Assembly (NCBI RefSeq): GCF_013046825.1
Contig: NZ_CP053187.1
Coordinates: 1,105,501-1,169,500, forward strand
From: Turicibacter sanguinis
Lineage (GTDB): Bacteria; Bacillota_I; Bacilli_A; MOL361; Turicibacteraceae
Direction: 5' to 3'
DNA: 64,000 nucleotides
The notes below the pieces were generated by a model. It was not told the origin of the DNA, ran no database searches, and worked only from the letters and a program-made list of their open reading frames with translations. The position numbers were made by a program, and so were the translations under genes. Shown here piece by piece: positions 1 to 8,846 of the stretch (position 1 is the stretch's first letter; every line of letters starts with the position of its first letter).

Positions 1-390
1 CGTGTGTCATTGATTTTAGCAGTCTTAGAAAAACGCATGGGATTCTTTTTACAAAATCAAGATACCTACGTCAAAGTAACAGGTGGTGTTAAACTTGATG
101 AGCCGGCTGTTGACCTAGCAATTGTTGCAAGTATTGTTTCAAGTTATAAAGATAAGATGACACCAAGTGGTGATGTTTATATGGGAGAAGTCGGTTTAAC
201 AGGTGAGATTAGACGTGTTTCACGTATTGAAGAACGCATTAAAGAAGCTAAAAAGCTTGGATTTACACGTGCTGTTATACCAAAGAAAAATCTTGGTGGA
301 TGGACACCACCCCAAGGCATTGAAGTGATAGGTGTCGATACGATTTCTGATGCATTAAAAGTAATGTTTAAAGAAGATTTAAAATTTTAA
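1..390 (+). CDS. radA: RadA (Sms) DNA repair protein, C-terminal part, cut by window edge
   Basis: Last 129 residues of RadA, the RecA-like branch-migration ATPase of recombinational repair. The frame is open at the left edge, so the zinc finger and ATPase core lie outside. What remains is the Lon-protease-like domain: [13 protein letters not shown], then [14 protein letters not shown] and [19 protein letters not shown], all typical of RadA. The GTG at 4 is internal and is not the start. In Bacillus radA is followed by disA (a diadenylate cyclase); here the next gene is an unrelated membrane protein. Confidence 0.93.
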   Translation, partial: RVSLILAVLEKRMGFFLQNQDTYVKVTGGVKLDEPAVDLAIVASIVSSYKDKMTPSGDVYMGEVGLTGEIRRVSRIEERIKEAKKLGFTRAVIPKKNLGGWTPPQGIEVIGVDTISDALKVMFKEDLKF

Positions 391-422
391 TTCAAACAAA
401 CCGAAGATGAGGGGGAATCTTA

Positions 423-1235
423 GTGGATGTTTGGACAGCTATAAAAAAAGGGATGATTTTTATCATCCTTTCTATTTTTATTTTAATGTTAGTTAGCTTA
501 ATTCCTACTCAATTATTAACTAGGACTGAAGAGGTTTCGACTCAAAATCCTAGCACTCTCTTACAGACTGATGCGACAGAACAGTATAAGACTTATCAAA
601 ATGTAGAGGTAAATGTTTCGGTTGTAGACCTAGATGAGAGTCTTACACTTTTACAAACTTTGATAGATGAGGCATCGGTCAACTTAGTGTCGTCCTTTAT
701 TTGTTCTACTGATACACCATCAAGTAATCCTGTTGCTAGATTCACGATAGCGGTTTCTCATGCGTCGATGACTGACTTTTTAGGTAAGGTTTCGTCAAGT
801 TTGCAAGTTAGTGAAATCAAGACATATACTGATACTGAAATGCTACTAGTAGAGGGGATTGATAGTTGGATTAAGAATTTATCAATTCAAGAAAAACGGT
901 ATCAAGAATTGTTGTCAGAGGCTTACGAATTAGAGGAAATTTTGGCAATTGAAACGGAGTTATCTCGTGTTCGAACAGAACTTGATGAATGGCAGTCACT
1001 TAAAGAAAAACGAGATATGGTGAAGGTAACGATTTCTTTTTATTTAGTTAAAAATCCGGCAACGTCTTGGCAAGAAGCGATTAGTGAGGAACTAGTCATG
1101 CAACTCGGTCAAATGGCATCTTATTCTAAGATTTTAGTGATTAAGCTGATTGGGTGTTTACCGTATTTTGTGGTAGTTCTTTTTGTTGTTATTTTGGCAA
1201 GACTGATTTTTAAGCGAAGTAAAAGACGACGCTGA
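423..1235 (+). CDS. DUF4349-type membrane protein
   Basis: 270-residue protein of unknown function. A hydrophobic segment near residues 10-30 and a second near 238-262, ending in a basic tail (KRSKRRR), bracket an extracytoplasmic part. The middle contains a coiled-coil-like stretch (about 148-195, rich in Glu/Leu) after a region whose pattern fits DUF4349. The GTG start is preceded by GAGGGGGA at about 410. Only 7 bases separate it from the lipoprotein gene downstream, so the two are probably co-transcribed. The family assignment is by overall architecture and is not certain; no enzyme motif was seen. Confidence 0.7.
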   Translation: MDVWTAIKKGMIFIILSIFILMLVSLIPTQLLTRTEEVSTQNPSTLLQTDATEQYKTYQNVEVNVSVVDLDESLTLLQTLIDEASVNLVSSFICSTDTPSSNPVARFTIAVSHASMTDFLGKVSSSLQVSEIKTYTDTEMLLVEGIDSWIKNLSIQEKRYQELLSEAYELEEILAIETELSRVRTELDEWQSLKEKRDMVKVTISFYLVKNPATSWQEAISEELVMQLGQMASYSKILVIKLIGCLPYFVVVLFVVILARLIFKRSKRRR

Positions 1236-1242
1236 TTGGGGG

Positions 1243-2277
1243 ATGACGTTGAACGTGAAGAAGTGGATTTTGAGTGGAATTATTTTAGTTTTTATCTTAA
1301 TCGGTTGTTCGCAATTATTTAAATTTGAGGAGACGCCCAACTTTGTGGTCGAAGGTGTTGTGTTATCGGTTAGTGATGATACAGCGTTGATGTCTTTGCG
1401 ACTTGATTTAACAGAACAGGATTTAAATAAAAGTTATGAAGAGTGGATGAATGGTTCATACGATTTGATGGAAGTTAGTTATTTGCAAGATGTTAAGGTA
1501 GGGATGAAGTTAAAGGTTGCTTTAAATGGTGAGATTTTAGAAAGTTATCCAAGTCGAGCCAGTGCTAAAAGTTATGAGGTTATTGGAGAAGTGGAAGCAA
1601 GTGAAGATGAAGCGGGAAATGAGCTAGTGATGGAATCAGTGGAACCCTATCATGCTCAACTGTTAAGTATTTTTCCAAAAACAATCGGCTTAATTCAATC
1701 CTATAATGGCTATGCTGAATACGGTCATTCTCAAAAATTGATTAAAGCAGAAGAAAAGGGGAATATTTTTGAATTAAGTTTTGAAGGACAAATGATGGAT
1801 GGAATCGGAGAATTTGAAAATCGTACGTTCACACTCACATACGAAATTGATAACCAATCTGTGATTGAACATATTAATAATCAAGATCAGTATAATCAAC
1901 TAAAAAATGAAATGTTGTTAAATTCTATTATCCCGAATAAAGTGATTTTAAAAGCTCCGCTTGAAGTTGGGACAAGTTGGTTTGAAAATTTTGTGTATGA
2001 AGGGCAAGATTGTACTGCTCAAACGGTTATCACACGTGTGGAATTGACACAAGAAGGGAAAATGCAGTATGAAACCTTAACGACAGTTGAAGGTATTGAA
2101 GGTTATTATATGGATACTTATAAGGAAACCAGAGTTTTCACCGAAGGAAGTGGGATGACTTGTTTTAGTAATTTATTCTCGTTAGAATCCGTTGGCGTTG
2201 ATTATGAAGAATTAGAACAATCAGAGGATTTATATATTTTTGGATTTAATCTTTCCTATGAAAAATTGAACAAATAA
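1243..2277 (+). CDS. putative lipoprotein with DUF3221-like N-terminal region
   Basis: 344 residues. The N-terminus is a lipoprotein signal with lipobox LIGC, placing the lipidated Cys at residue 22, so the protein should be anchored outside the membrane. Residues about 33-115 contain a pattern ending in ILESYPSRASAKSYEV, which resembles the small DUF3221 fold (typical SYPAQ-like ending). The remaining 220 residues are unrecognised beta-rich-looking sequence. The ATG follows the previous stop by 7 bases, with GGGGG just upstream; a strong bidirectional terminator follows. Function unknown; a cell-envelope role alongside the DUF4349 protein is only inference. Confidence 0.7.
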   Translation: MTLNVKKWILSGIILVFILIGCSQLFKFEETPNFVVEGVVLSVSDDTALMSLRLDLTEQDLNKSYEEWMNGSYDLMEVSYLQDVKVGMKLKVALNGEILESYPSRASAKSYEVIGEVEASEDEAGNELVMESVEPYHAQLLSIFPKTIGLIQSYNGYAEYGHSQKLIKAEEKGNIFELSFEGQMMDGIGEFENRTFTLTYEIDNQSVIEHINNQDQYNQLKNEMLLNSIIPNKVILKAPLEVGTSWFENFVYEGQDCTAQTVITRVELTQEGKMQYETLTTVEGIEGYYMDTYKETRVFTEGSGMTCFSNLFSLESVGVDYEELEQSEDLYIFGFNLSYEKLNK

Positions 2278-2305
2278 AAAGACCACGAAATTTCGTGGTC
2301 TTTTT
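2276..2305. terminator. bidirectional intrinsic terminator
   Basis: Perfect 10-bp inverted repeat GACCACGAAA / TTTCGTGGTC with a flanking A-run and T-run. It serves the lipoprotein gene on + and the converging antiporter gene on -. Confidence 0.9.
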
Positions 2306-2306
2306 A

Positions 2307-3527
2307 TTATGCAACAGTTTGTTCTAATGCAACTTGAGAATTTTCTATTGCAGCTTTATTTGAAAATACTAATTTTAATAGAATTGGTGTAATAATAGTC
2401 GTAGTGACAACCATGATAACGATTGGACCAAAGAACACCGATCCCATTAATCCAAAGGCAGATCCTTTACTTGCTACGATTAATGCGACTTCTCCCCTTG
2501 AAACCATTCCGGTTCCGATTTGAAGAGCTTCAGCATTTGTATATCGGCAAAGTTTTGCTCCAAGCCCACATCCAAGAATTTTCGTTAAAATCGCAACGAC
2601 GATTAAGATTCCTGAGAAAGTGATTAAAGACGCTGACATTTCTGGAATCACAACTTTAATTCCGATACTTGCGAAGAAAATTGGTGATAATAGCATGTAC
2701 GCTGTTGTATCAAAACGCGCCATTAAATAATGTTTACGTGGTGCGTTAGATAAAACTAAACCTGCCATAAAGGCACCGGTAATATCAGCAACACCGAAGA
2801 AGTGTTCAGCAGTAAATGATAATAATAAACAGAAAACGAATGATAAGATGACGAAACGTCTTAAATCCATATTATGAAGACGCATGCTCTTATTCATGAA
2901 TTTAGAGAAAATATAGCCACCTATTCCTCCAAGAATGAAGAATAGAACGATTTTGATTAAAACTAATCCGATGCTAACATCGGTGTTTGTCGCACTCGTT
3001 ACAACTGTTAAAGCAATAACTCCTAAAATATCATCAATAATTGCGGCTCCTAAAATAGCATTTCCAGCACGGGTACTTAGCTTTCCAAGTTCTTTTAATG
3101 TTTCAACCGTAATGCTTACTGAAGTAGCAGTTAGGATAATTCCGATGAAGATATTTTGAAGAACAATTGGTGCATTGGCATCTGAAATTCCATTTTTATT
3201 AAATACGGATGCGATAATAAATCCTCCGATAAGTGGAACAATCATTCCAAGTAAAGCAATAATAATAGATGCTTTTCCGGTTTTCTTTAATTCTTTCATA
3301 TCTGTTTCAAGTCCAGCTGTAAACATTAAAACGATAACACCTAGTTCAGATAACTGAAGGATAAAATCTGTTTCATGTAAAACATTTAGACATGCTGGGC
3401 CTAAAATTAATCCAGCTAGTAATGCTCCAACAACTTGTGGTAATTGAATTTTTTTTGTTAATAATCCCAAAAGCTTAGTGCTCATTAAGATTAAAGCAAT
3501 ATCAAATAGAAATTCGTAAGACAACAT
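2307..3527 (-). CDS. cation/proton antiporter, CPA2 (KefB/NapA-like) family
   Basis: 406-residue, almost wholly hydrophobic protein with about 12 membrane segments. It matches the Na+(K+)/H+ exchanger domain: LPQVVGALLAGLILGP near the N-terminus and DITGAFMAGLVLSN in the middle, where the conserved acidic residue of the ion site lies. Unlike KefB/KefC it has no C-terminal RCK (NAD-binding) domain, so it is a core-only transporter of the short NapA/YjbQ sort. It would exchange protons for Na+ or K+ at the membrane; the ion cannot be told from sequence. Single gene, with its own promoter and a shared terminator. Confidence 0.88.
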   Translation of the reverse strand: MLSYEFLFDIALILMSTKLLGLLTKKIQLPQVVGALLAGLILGPACLNVLHETDFILQLSELGVIVLMFTAGLETDMKELKKTGKASIIIALLGMIVPLIGGFIIASVFNKNGISDANAPIVLQNIFIGIILTATSVSITVETLKELGKLSTRAGNAILGAAIIDDILGVIALTVVTSATNTDVSIGLVLIKIVLFFILGGIGGYIFSKFMNKSMRLHNMDLRRFVILSFVFCLLLSFTAEHFFGVADITGAFMAGLVLSNAPRKHYLMARFDTTAYMLLSPIFFASIGIKVVIPEMSASLITFSGILIVVAILTKILGCGLGAKLCRYTNAEALQIGTGMVSRGEVALIVASKGSAFGLMGSVFFGPIVIMVVTTTIITPILLKLVFSNKAAIENSQVALEQTVA

Positions 3528-3560
3528 AGTATTTACTCCCCTCTAATTTTCACTTGACAA

Positions 3561-3589
3561 ATTATACATCCAAGTAAAGCATTTTACAA
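3561..3589 (-). promoter_or_regulatory. promoter of the antiporter gene
   Basis: On the - strand TTGTAA (-35), a 17-bp spacer and TATAAT (-10), about 35 bases before the ATG. Confidence 0.7.
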
Positions 3590-3748
3590 CCTAATTTTAG
3601 GCAAAAAACGTTTTTATTGGAATGACTTTTTTACCACATTCAATATAATATTTAGACAAATTCAATATAATAAAAAAGTACATTTAAAAAGTAGTATTAT
3701 GGAATTTCGAGGATTTTATACGATGAAAAGTTTATTCTCTAAACTTCA

Positions 3749-3777
3749 TTGACAAAAATGGATATTTTTGTTATATT
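3749..3777 (+). promoter_or_regulatory. sigma-A promoter of the FUSC gene
   Basis: TTGACA (3749-3754), 17-bp spacer, TATATT (3772-3777). It shows that the in-frame TTG at 3749 is the -35 box and not a start codon. Confidence 0.8.
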
Positions 3778-3811
3778 GCTCGACACTATTTATTTTATTG
3801 AGGTGAGAAGA

Positions 3812-5389
3812 ATGAAAAAACAAATCATATCTAATGCATTTTTATTTCTGTCCATTATGGTTTATGTTGTTTTGTTTAAGACCATTTTTGGCCAATCTAA
3901 CTTAATGGTTGGAGTTACGGTTTTAATTATTGGATTAGTTACATCTGAAAAGGATATGACTCAAAATTTAAAACTGTTATTTATTAAATTATTATTAATC
4001 TTGTTGTATATGGGATTAGCGAGTTATTTAATAACGGTTAGTGCATTTTTAACAATGTTAATTAGTATTCCATTTATTTTCTTTATGACGTATTGGACAA
4101 CTATAAATGGTAAGAAAACATATCATTTCCCATATTTACTTGGATATTTATTTCTATTATTATCAGCACCAGTTTCAGATATTAAAATGCTTCCAGGACG
4201 TTTAATTTCGTTAGCGATAGGAGCATTATTAATCGTTTTATTACAATATGTAATGAACAAAGATACTTATAAGAAGATTTTAAAAAATGAAAATGAAACA
4301 GCATTAGAGCTTGTTGAAAAAAGAATCGATCGAATTTTATCTCAAGATTACAGTATTCATCCTGAAGAAATCGATGTTCTTAAACTGGGAATGAAACGTT
4401 TTATGAAAGTAACATTTGAACGTCGCAATTTAAGAACGACTTTAACAACGGATAGTATGTATCGTGTGAGTGAAATTATCTCACTTCATAAAATTTATTA
4501 CTTATTAACAGATGTCTCAAATTACTACGAAGCGGGTGAAACATCAGAAGAATTATTACTAGATCTGAAATTATTAGTTCAAGGATTAAAAAATGAGGAC
4601 TACGCTATTGCGGCTAAAATATTTGATAAATGGGATGAAAAAGTTTTACCTGACTTCATGCAAAAAATTAAACAGGCTTTAAAGATATTGAAATTATCTG
4701 AACAAGATGTTTATCCTGAATATAAAGAAAACATCTTGCATCAAATATTCCAAATTGATACAAAGTCACTGTCTTTTAAATTTGCTATGCGTGTGACGAT
4801 TTTATTAAGTGCTGCCTTGTTCTACACCACATTCTTTAACTTAGAATATGGTCGTTGGCTATGTTTTACACTGTTAGCACTTGTTCAACCAAGTTATGAG
4901 GAAAGTAATAAGAAAACATGGATGCGATTTACAGGGACATTATTCGGTGTTATTTTATTTTTAATTTTATTTACAATCTTTAAATCTTCAACTTCACGAA
5001 CGTTGATTGTGATGATTACATCGTATGTAAATATGTTCTTTAATCGATACGATTATAAAATGATTGCAACAACTATCCAATCGCTTGGAGCAGCTGTTAT
5101 TGGAACAACAGGATTAATTGTTGCCCAGAATCGTGTGGGATTTGTTTTGTTAGGGGGAATAGTTGCCTTTTTAGGAAATCGATATTTATTTACAATTCGT
5201 GAAAAAGAAGCTCATACTTATTTAATGGATCTTTATGAAAAGTATAAACATTATCTTTTAGGTAATGAAAAGTATCCTCATACAGTTATTGTAGAAGCTT
5301 ATCATGCCCTCGAAATGGCAGGGGACGATAACAAATATCGTGAATGGTTAAATGTTAGCTTTGATGCTTTAACTAATCCAATTCAATAA
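3812..5389 (+). CDS. FUSC family (aromatic acid exporter-like) membrane protein
   Basis: 525 residues counted from the ATG at 3812, which has GAGGTGAG at the right distance; upstream in-frame codons fall inside the promoter. Layout is that of the fusaric acid resistance/YccS family: hydrophobic N-terminal half (several segments, about 5-150), a soluble charged middle (about 155-345), then a second membrane bundle (about 350-470) containing the FUSC-like segment around YGRWLCFTLLALVQPSYEES. Such proteins are thought to export aromatic acids or related compounds, but substrates are mostly untested. It stands alone between its own promoter and terminator. Confidence 0.8.
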   Translation: MKKQIISNAFLFLSIMVYVVLFKTIFGQSNLMVGVTVLIIGLVTSEKDMTQNLKLLFIKLLLILLYMGLASYLITVSAFLTMLISIPFIFFMTYWTTINGKKTYHFPYLLGYLFLLLSAPVSDIKMLPGRLISLAIGALLIVLLQYVMNKDTYKKILKNENETALELVEKRIDRILSQDYSIHPEEIDVLKLGMKRFMKVTFERRNLRTTLTTDSMYRVSEIISLHKIYYLLTDVSNYYEAGETSEELLLDLKLLVQGLKNEDYAIAAKIFDKWDEKVLPDFMQKIKQALKILKLSEQDVYPEYKENILHQIFQIDTKSLSFKFAMRVTILLSAALFYTTFFNLEYGRWLCFTLLALVQPSYEESNKKTWMRFTGTLFGVILFLILFTIFKSSTSRTLIVMITSYVNMFFNRYDYKMIATTIQSLGAAVIGTTGLIVAQNRVGFVLLGGIVAFLGNRYLFTIREKEAHTYLMDLYEKYKHYLLGNEKYPHTVIVEAYHALEMAGDDNKYREWLNVSFDALTNPIQ

Positions 5390-5394
5390 CATCT

Positions 5395-5434
5395 AAAAAC
5401 ACTTTTTATCTATATGGTGAAAAGTGTTTTTTTT
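5395..5434 (+). terminator. intrinsic terminator after the FUSC gene
   Basis: AAAACACTTTT and AAAAGTGTTTT arms around a loop, followed by eight T. Confidence 0.8.
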
Positions 5435-5516
5435 GATAAGGTTAAATTGAAAGAAATTATTTTTGTGAAAGTTGTTCCAAAAAAACGACAAAATTCCAAC
5501 CGAGAACTTGATTTTT

Positions 5517-5525
5517 TGATATAAT
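5517..5525 (+). promoter_or_regulatory. extended -10 promoter of glpX
   Basis: TGATATAAT (TG-N-TATAAT) about 40 bases before the start. No convincing -35 box at 16-18 bp, which is common for extended -10 promoters. Confidence 0.6.
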
Positions 5526-5563
5526 AAAATTGGAATTTTAAATCATTTATAGGAGGTTTCAAC

Positions 5564-6574
5564 ATGAGACGTGAATTAGCAATTGAGTTTTCTCGTGCCA
5601 CAGAGGCAGCAGCATTAGCAGGTTACAAGTGGTTAGGACGTGGGGATAAAAACGCGGCAGATGGTGCGGCTGTTTTAGCGATGCGTCACGTATTAAATGA
5701 AATTAATATTCGCGGAGAGATTGTGATTGGTGAAGGTGAAATCGATGAGGCGCCAATGTTATACATCGGAGAACGTGTTGGAACTGGATTTGGAGACGAT
5801 GTAGATATCGCGGTAGATCCAATTGAAGGAACTCGTATGACAGCAATGGGACAGGCTAATGCTATGACAACCCTTGCCGTTGGTGAAAAAGGATCTTTCT
5901 TAAAAGCACCAGATATGTACATGGAAAAACTAATCGTTGGGCCAAAAGCGAAAGGTGTTATTGATTTAAACTTATCTTTAGAAGAAAATATTCGTCGTGT
6001 TGCCAAAGCAGTTAATAAGCCATTATCTGCTGTAACAGTGATGACACTTGCTAAACCACGTCATGATGAGCAAATTAAACAAATGCAGGCTTTAGGAGTG
6101 CGTGTATTTGCGATTCCAGATGGAGATGTTGCAGCTTCAATTTTAACATGTATGCCATTTAGTGAAGTTGATATGGTTTATGGAATTGGTGGAGCACCAG
6201 AAGGTGTTGTTTCTGCTGCTGTAATCCGTGCACTTGATGGAGATATGCAAGGACGTTTAGTTTTACGTAAAGATGTTAAAGGTGAGACAGAAGAAAATAT
6301 TAAAATGAGTGAGGATGAAGCTCGTCGTTGTGAAGAAATGGGAGTTAAACCAAACGAAATTTTAAAACTTGAGGATATGGCGAAAAGTGATAATGTTATC
6401 TTCTCAGCAACAGGAATCACTAAAGGTGATTTATTAGATGGAATCACATGTGAAGATGGAATTGCCACAACTGAAACATTAGTTATTCGCGGAAAATCAA
6501 GAACTGTTCGTCGTATTCAATCAATTCATTATCTAGATCGTAAAGACGACCAAATTAAAGAAATCATTTTATAA
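5564..6574 (+). CDS. glpX: class II fructose-1,6-bisphosphatase
   Basis: 336 residues, the normal length for GlpX. The enzyme removes the 1-phosphate of fructose 1,6-bisphosphate in gluconeogenesis, in the cytoplasm. The metal/phosphate site is visible as GEGEIDEAPM (about 57-66) and DPIEGT (about 85-90), and later GIGGAPEGV, all family hallmarks. AGGAGGT lies 7 bases before the ATG. It is monocistronic, with an extended -10 promoter and a hairpin after the stop. It is the only sugar-phosphate enzyme here besides the amino-sugar genes at 53-56 kb. Confidence 0.95.
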   Translation: MRRELAIEFSRATEAAALAGYKWLGRGDKNAADGAAVLAMRHVLNEINIRGEIVIGEGEIDEAPMLYIGERVGTGFGDDVDIAVDPIEGTRMTAMGQANAMTTLAVGEKGSFLKAPDMYMEKLIVGPKAKGVIDLNLSLEENIRRVAKAVNKPLSAVTVMTLAKPRHDEQIKQMQALGVRVFAIPDGDVAASILTCMPFSEVDMVYGIGGAPEGVVSAAVIRALDGDMQGRLVLRKDVKGETEENIKMSEDEARRCEEMGVKPNEILKLEDMAKSDNVIFSATGITKGDLLDGITCEDGIATTETLVIRGKSRTVRRIQSIHYLDRKDDQIKEIIL

Positions 6575-6586
6575 TTTTTTAAACTA

Positions 6587-6613
6587 GCCTCCTATCAATA
6601 GGAGGCAACTTTT
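6587..6613 (+). terminator. probable terminator after glpX
   Basis: Perfect 9-bp stem GCCTCCTAT-CA-ATAGGAGGC, but only a short T-run (AACTTTT) follows, so termination may be partial. The 3' arm carries AGGAGG, which would be sequestered in the stem rather than used by ispD. Confidence 0.6.
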
Positions 6614-6631
6614 ACATATGAGGTGAAAGAC

Positions 6632-7312
6632 ATGTACGCTGCAATTATTTTATCAGCCGGAATTGGAAGTCGAATGGGATTGGGTTACAATAAAATGTTA
6701 TATGAAATTAACAACCAACCTGTTGTGGTTCATACCTTGAAAAAATTCTTAAAAAATGCAAACTGTGGACAACTTATATTAGTTGTTAATCCAACTGAAA
6801 TAGATACGATGCAAAATATCTTAGAAGGTGCTAATATAATGGATTCGCGTATTCGAATTGTTCGAGGTGGAAGCGAACGACAATATAGTGTCTACAATGG
6901 GCTTCAGATGGTTACTGAGGATGTTGTTTTAGTTCATGATGGAGCGCGACCTTTTGTGACGCAACGTATGATTGATGAATGTTATCAGCAAGCTCTAAGT
7001 CATCATCCGTCTATTGTAGCAGTGCCTGTAAAGGATACGATTAAACGTGTAGTTGACGGTGTCGTAGTTGAAACTCCTGATCGCTCGCAAATATATGCTG
7101 TTCAGACACCGCAAGCAGCCCCAACTTCTTTATTAAAGCAAGCACATGAACGTGCAAAAAAAGCAGAATTTTTAGGGACTGATGAGGCAAGCTTAATAGA
7201 GAAGTTTACAAAATCAACTGTTAATGTGGTACGAGGAGACTATACTAATATTAAACTAACAACTCCAGAAGATTTAGTAATGGCAAAGCAATTAATGAAG
7301 GGAACCCTATAG
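6632..7312 (+). CDS. ispD: 2-C-methyl-D-erythritol 4-phosphate cytidylyltransferase
   Basis: 226 residues. IspD adds CMP to MEP in the non-mevalonate isoprenoid pathway. Seen: nucleotide-binding N-terminus SAGIGSRMGLGYNKML, the VLVHDGARPFV block, VPVKDTIKRV, RSQIYAVQTPQ and TDEASLIEKF, in the order expected for the family. ATG 6632 is chosen because GAGGTGA ends six bases before it; the in-frame GTG at 6623 lies inside that Shine-Dalgarno. Its pathway partner ispF lies 2.3 kb downstream instead of next to it, the gap being filled by a PepSY lipoprotein and a PadR module. Confidence 0.94.
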   Translation: MYAAIILSAGIGSRMGLGYNKMLYEINNQPVVVHTLKKFLKNANCGQLILVVNPTEIDTMQNILEGANIMDSRIRIVRGGSERQYSVYNGLQMVTEDVVLVHDGARPFVTQRMIDECYQQALSHHPSIVAVPVKDTIKRVVDGVVVETPDRSQIYAVQTPQAAPTSLLKQAHERAKKAEFLGTDEASLIEKFTKSTVNVVRGDYTNIKLTTPEDLVMAKQLMKGTL

Positions 7313-7385
7313 ATATTTAATAGCTAAAATGAATTGAAATAAGTGAATCATATTTTATGTCGTTAAACAAGAAATTCAAATTACG

Positions 7386-7428
7386 ATAAAAAAATAGCCA
7401 ACGAAAAAAATTTCGTTGGCTATTTTTA
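7386..7428 (+). terminator. intrinsic terminator after ispD
   Basis: Long stem ATAGCCAACGAAA / TTTCGTTGGCTAT with A-run before and T-run after; could work in both directions. Confidence 0.9.
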
Positions 7429-7438
7429 TACAAGCTAC

Positions 7439-7488
7439 TAGACAATGTATAGTAGTGTTTGTTATACTACTAGTGTGTAATACACAGT
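7439..7488 (+). promoter_or_regulatory. promoter with overlapping inverted repeats, upstream of the PepSY lipoprotein
   Basis: TAGACA (7439-7444), 18-bp spacer and TATACT (7463-7468) form a promoter. TAGTAGT and ACTACTA (about 7450-7471) form a dyad spanning the spacer and -10 box. A second odd palindrome, TGTGTAATACACA, covers the expected start of transcription. The arrangement suggests a repressor site; the binder is unknown. Confidence 0.55.
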
Positions 7489-7587
7489 AGGGGATGAATA
7501 ACTAAAATTTATCACGATGTTATACATTAAAATTTAATTTTTTTATAAAAATAAAAATAATAATTAAGATATAAGGAGTAGATTTTT

Positions 7588-8382
7588 ATGAAAAAGACAC
7601 TATTATATTCAATGTTAGTAACAGGGGCATTTTTATTCGGATGTTCTTCTGCTCCTCAAACGACTAATCCATCAACTACTCAAACAGAAACTCCGATAAC
7701 TTCCCAGAATCCTAATTCAACAAATATTAGCGGTGCGCAAGTGACAATTACTGAAGAGCAAGCAAAAGAGATTGCTTTGAAAGAAGTCGGATCAGGAAAT
7801 GTTATTGAATTCTCATACGATATGGATGATATTATTCCAAATTATGATATTACGATTGTGAATGGTACGACTGAATATGAATTTGAAATCAGTGCTGTTG
7901 ATGGAAGTATTTTAAAACGTAGTAGTGAACAAAATCCACTAATCACTAATGAAGTAAAGATTGATGAGGCAAAAGTAAAAGAAATTATAAATAATCAAGT
8001 CAATGGAACAATTGTTGGAATTAAATTGGACCGCGATGACTACCTTCCGGTTTATGATGTTACAGTAGTAGATGGAACATATAAATATGAATTTGAAGTC
8101 AGTGCGATGGATGGAAGTATTTTGAGTAAAGACCAAGAATTAATTAACCAAGCATCTAATATAAATACTAATCAAGGATTAAATATTGATCAAACTAAAG
8201 CGAAGGAGATTGCATTAGGCCAAGTAAATAGTGGCGTAATTGGCGAATTTTCATTAGATTATGAACGAGGAATTCCTGTATATGAGATTACTGTTTATGA
8301 GGGAAGAACTGAATACGAATTCGAAATTAGTGGGATTGATGGAAGTATTATTTCTCGCAGTGTGGATACAAATTTAGATTAA
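7588..8382 (+). CDS. lipoprotein with three PepSY domains
   Basis: 264 residues. Lipobox LFGCS puts the lipidated Cys at residue 19; a Thr/Ser/Pro/Asn-rich linker follows, then three tandem PepSY-like units (about 50-113, 118-187, 200-262). Each starts with a T/D-xx-A-K-EIA/I block and ends with EFE-S-DGSI (for example YEFEISAVDGSI). PepSY domains are often found in secreted inhibitors of proteases or in envelope proteins; the target is unknown. Start supported by AAGGAG 10 bases upstream. It is monocistronic: a promoter with dyads before it, a terminator after it. Confidence 0.85.
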   Translation: MKKTLLYSMLVTGAFLFGCSSAPQTTNPSTTQTETPITSQNPNSTNISGAQVTITEEQAKEIALKEVGSGNVIEFSYDMDDIIPNYDITIVNGTTEYEFEISAVDGSILKRSSEQNPLITNEVKIDEAKVKEIINNQVNGTIVGIKLDRDDYLPVYDVTVVDGTYKYEFEVSAMDGSILSKDQELINQASNINTNQGLNIDQTKAKEIALGQVNSGVIGEFSLDYERGIPVYEITVYEGRTEYEFEISGIDGSIISRSVDTNLD

Positions 8383-8420
8383 TATAGCCGAATAAAAGGT
8401 TAGAAAATATTTTAAATTTG

Positions 8421-8453
8421 AAAGACTTGTGGTATTATATCACAAGTCTTTTT
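8421..8453 (+). terminator. intrinsic terminator after the PepSY lipoprotein
   Basis: 11-bp stem AAAGACTTGTG / CACAAGTCTTT with T-run. Confidence 0.85.
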
Positions 8454-8527
8454 GATGGATTTCTTGCTAAAAGACTATCTGTAAGGGAGGTTTAGGGTAA
8501 CAATTTGTTGTTATTAATAATGAGATT

Positions 8528-8839
8528 ATGAATGCACAATATAAAAAGGGTGTTTTAGAATTATGTGTTTTAAAATTAATTGAAAAAACGGATTTGTACG
8601 GTTACGAAATGGTTCAAAAACTTTCATATTATATAGAGGTGACTGAGAGTACAATTTATCCATTATTAAGAAGATTAACGAAAGAAGGCTATTTAGAAAC
8701 TTATAATAAAGAGTCAACTGAAGGTCCGACGAGAAAATATTATTCAATAACAGATAAAGGTGAAGAATATTTAGCAAAACTTTTAAAAGAATGGAATCAA
8801 ATGGTTGAATCCGTTCATCGTTTATTCGAAGGAGTGTGA
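8528..8839 (+). CDS. PadR family transcriptional regulator
   Basis: 103 residues, a short PadR protein (subfamily s2 size) made of the winged-helix domain only: VLKLIEKTDLYGYEMVQKL, TIYPLLRRLTKEGYLE and RKYYSITDKGEEYL. Such proteins usually repress their own operon or nearby transporter/envelope genes. The ATG has no good Shine-Dalgarno (GGGAGG lies 37 bases upstream), and an in-frame stop at 8498 rules out a longer form, so translation may be weak or leaderless. The DUF1700 gene follows at once, a common pairing. Confidence 0.88.
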   Translation: MNAQYKKGVLELCVLKLIEKTDLYGYEMVQKLSYYIEVTESTIYPLLRRLTKEGYLETYNKESTEGPTRKYYSITDKGEEYLAKLLKEWNQMVESVHRLFEGV

Positions 8840-8846
8840 TTAGTCA

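Noticed and set aside
3749-3811. In-frame TTG start extending the FUSC gene by 21 codons
   Set aside because: The TTG is the first half of a TTGACA -35 box with a well-placed -10; ATG 3812 has a clear GAGGTGAG site.
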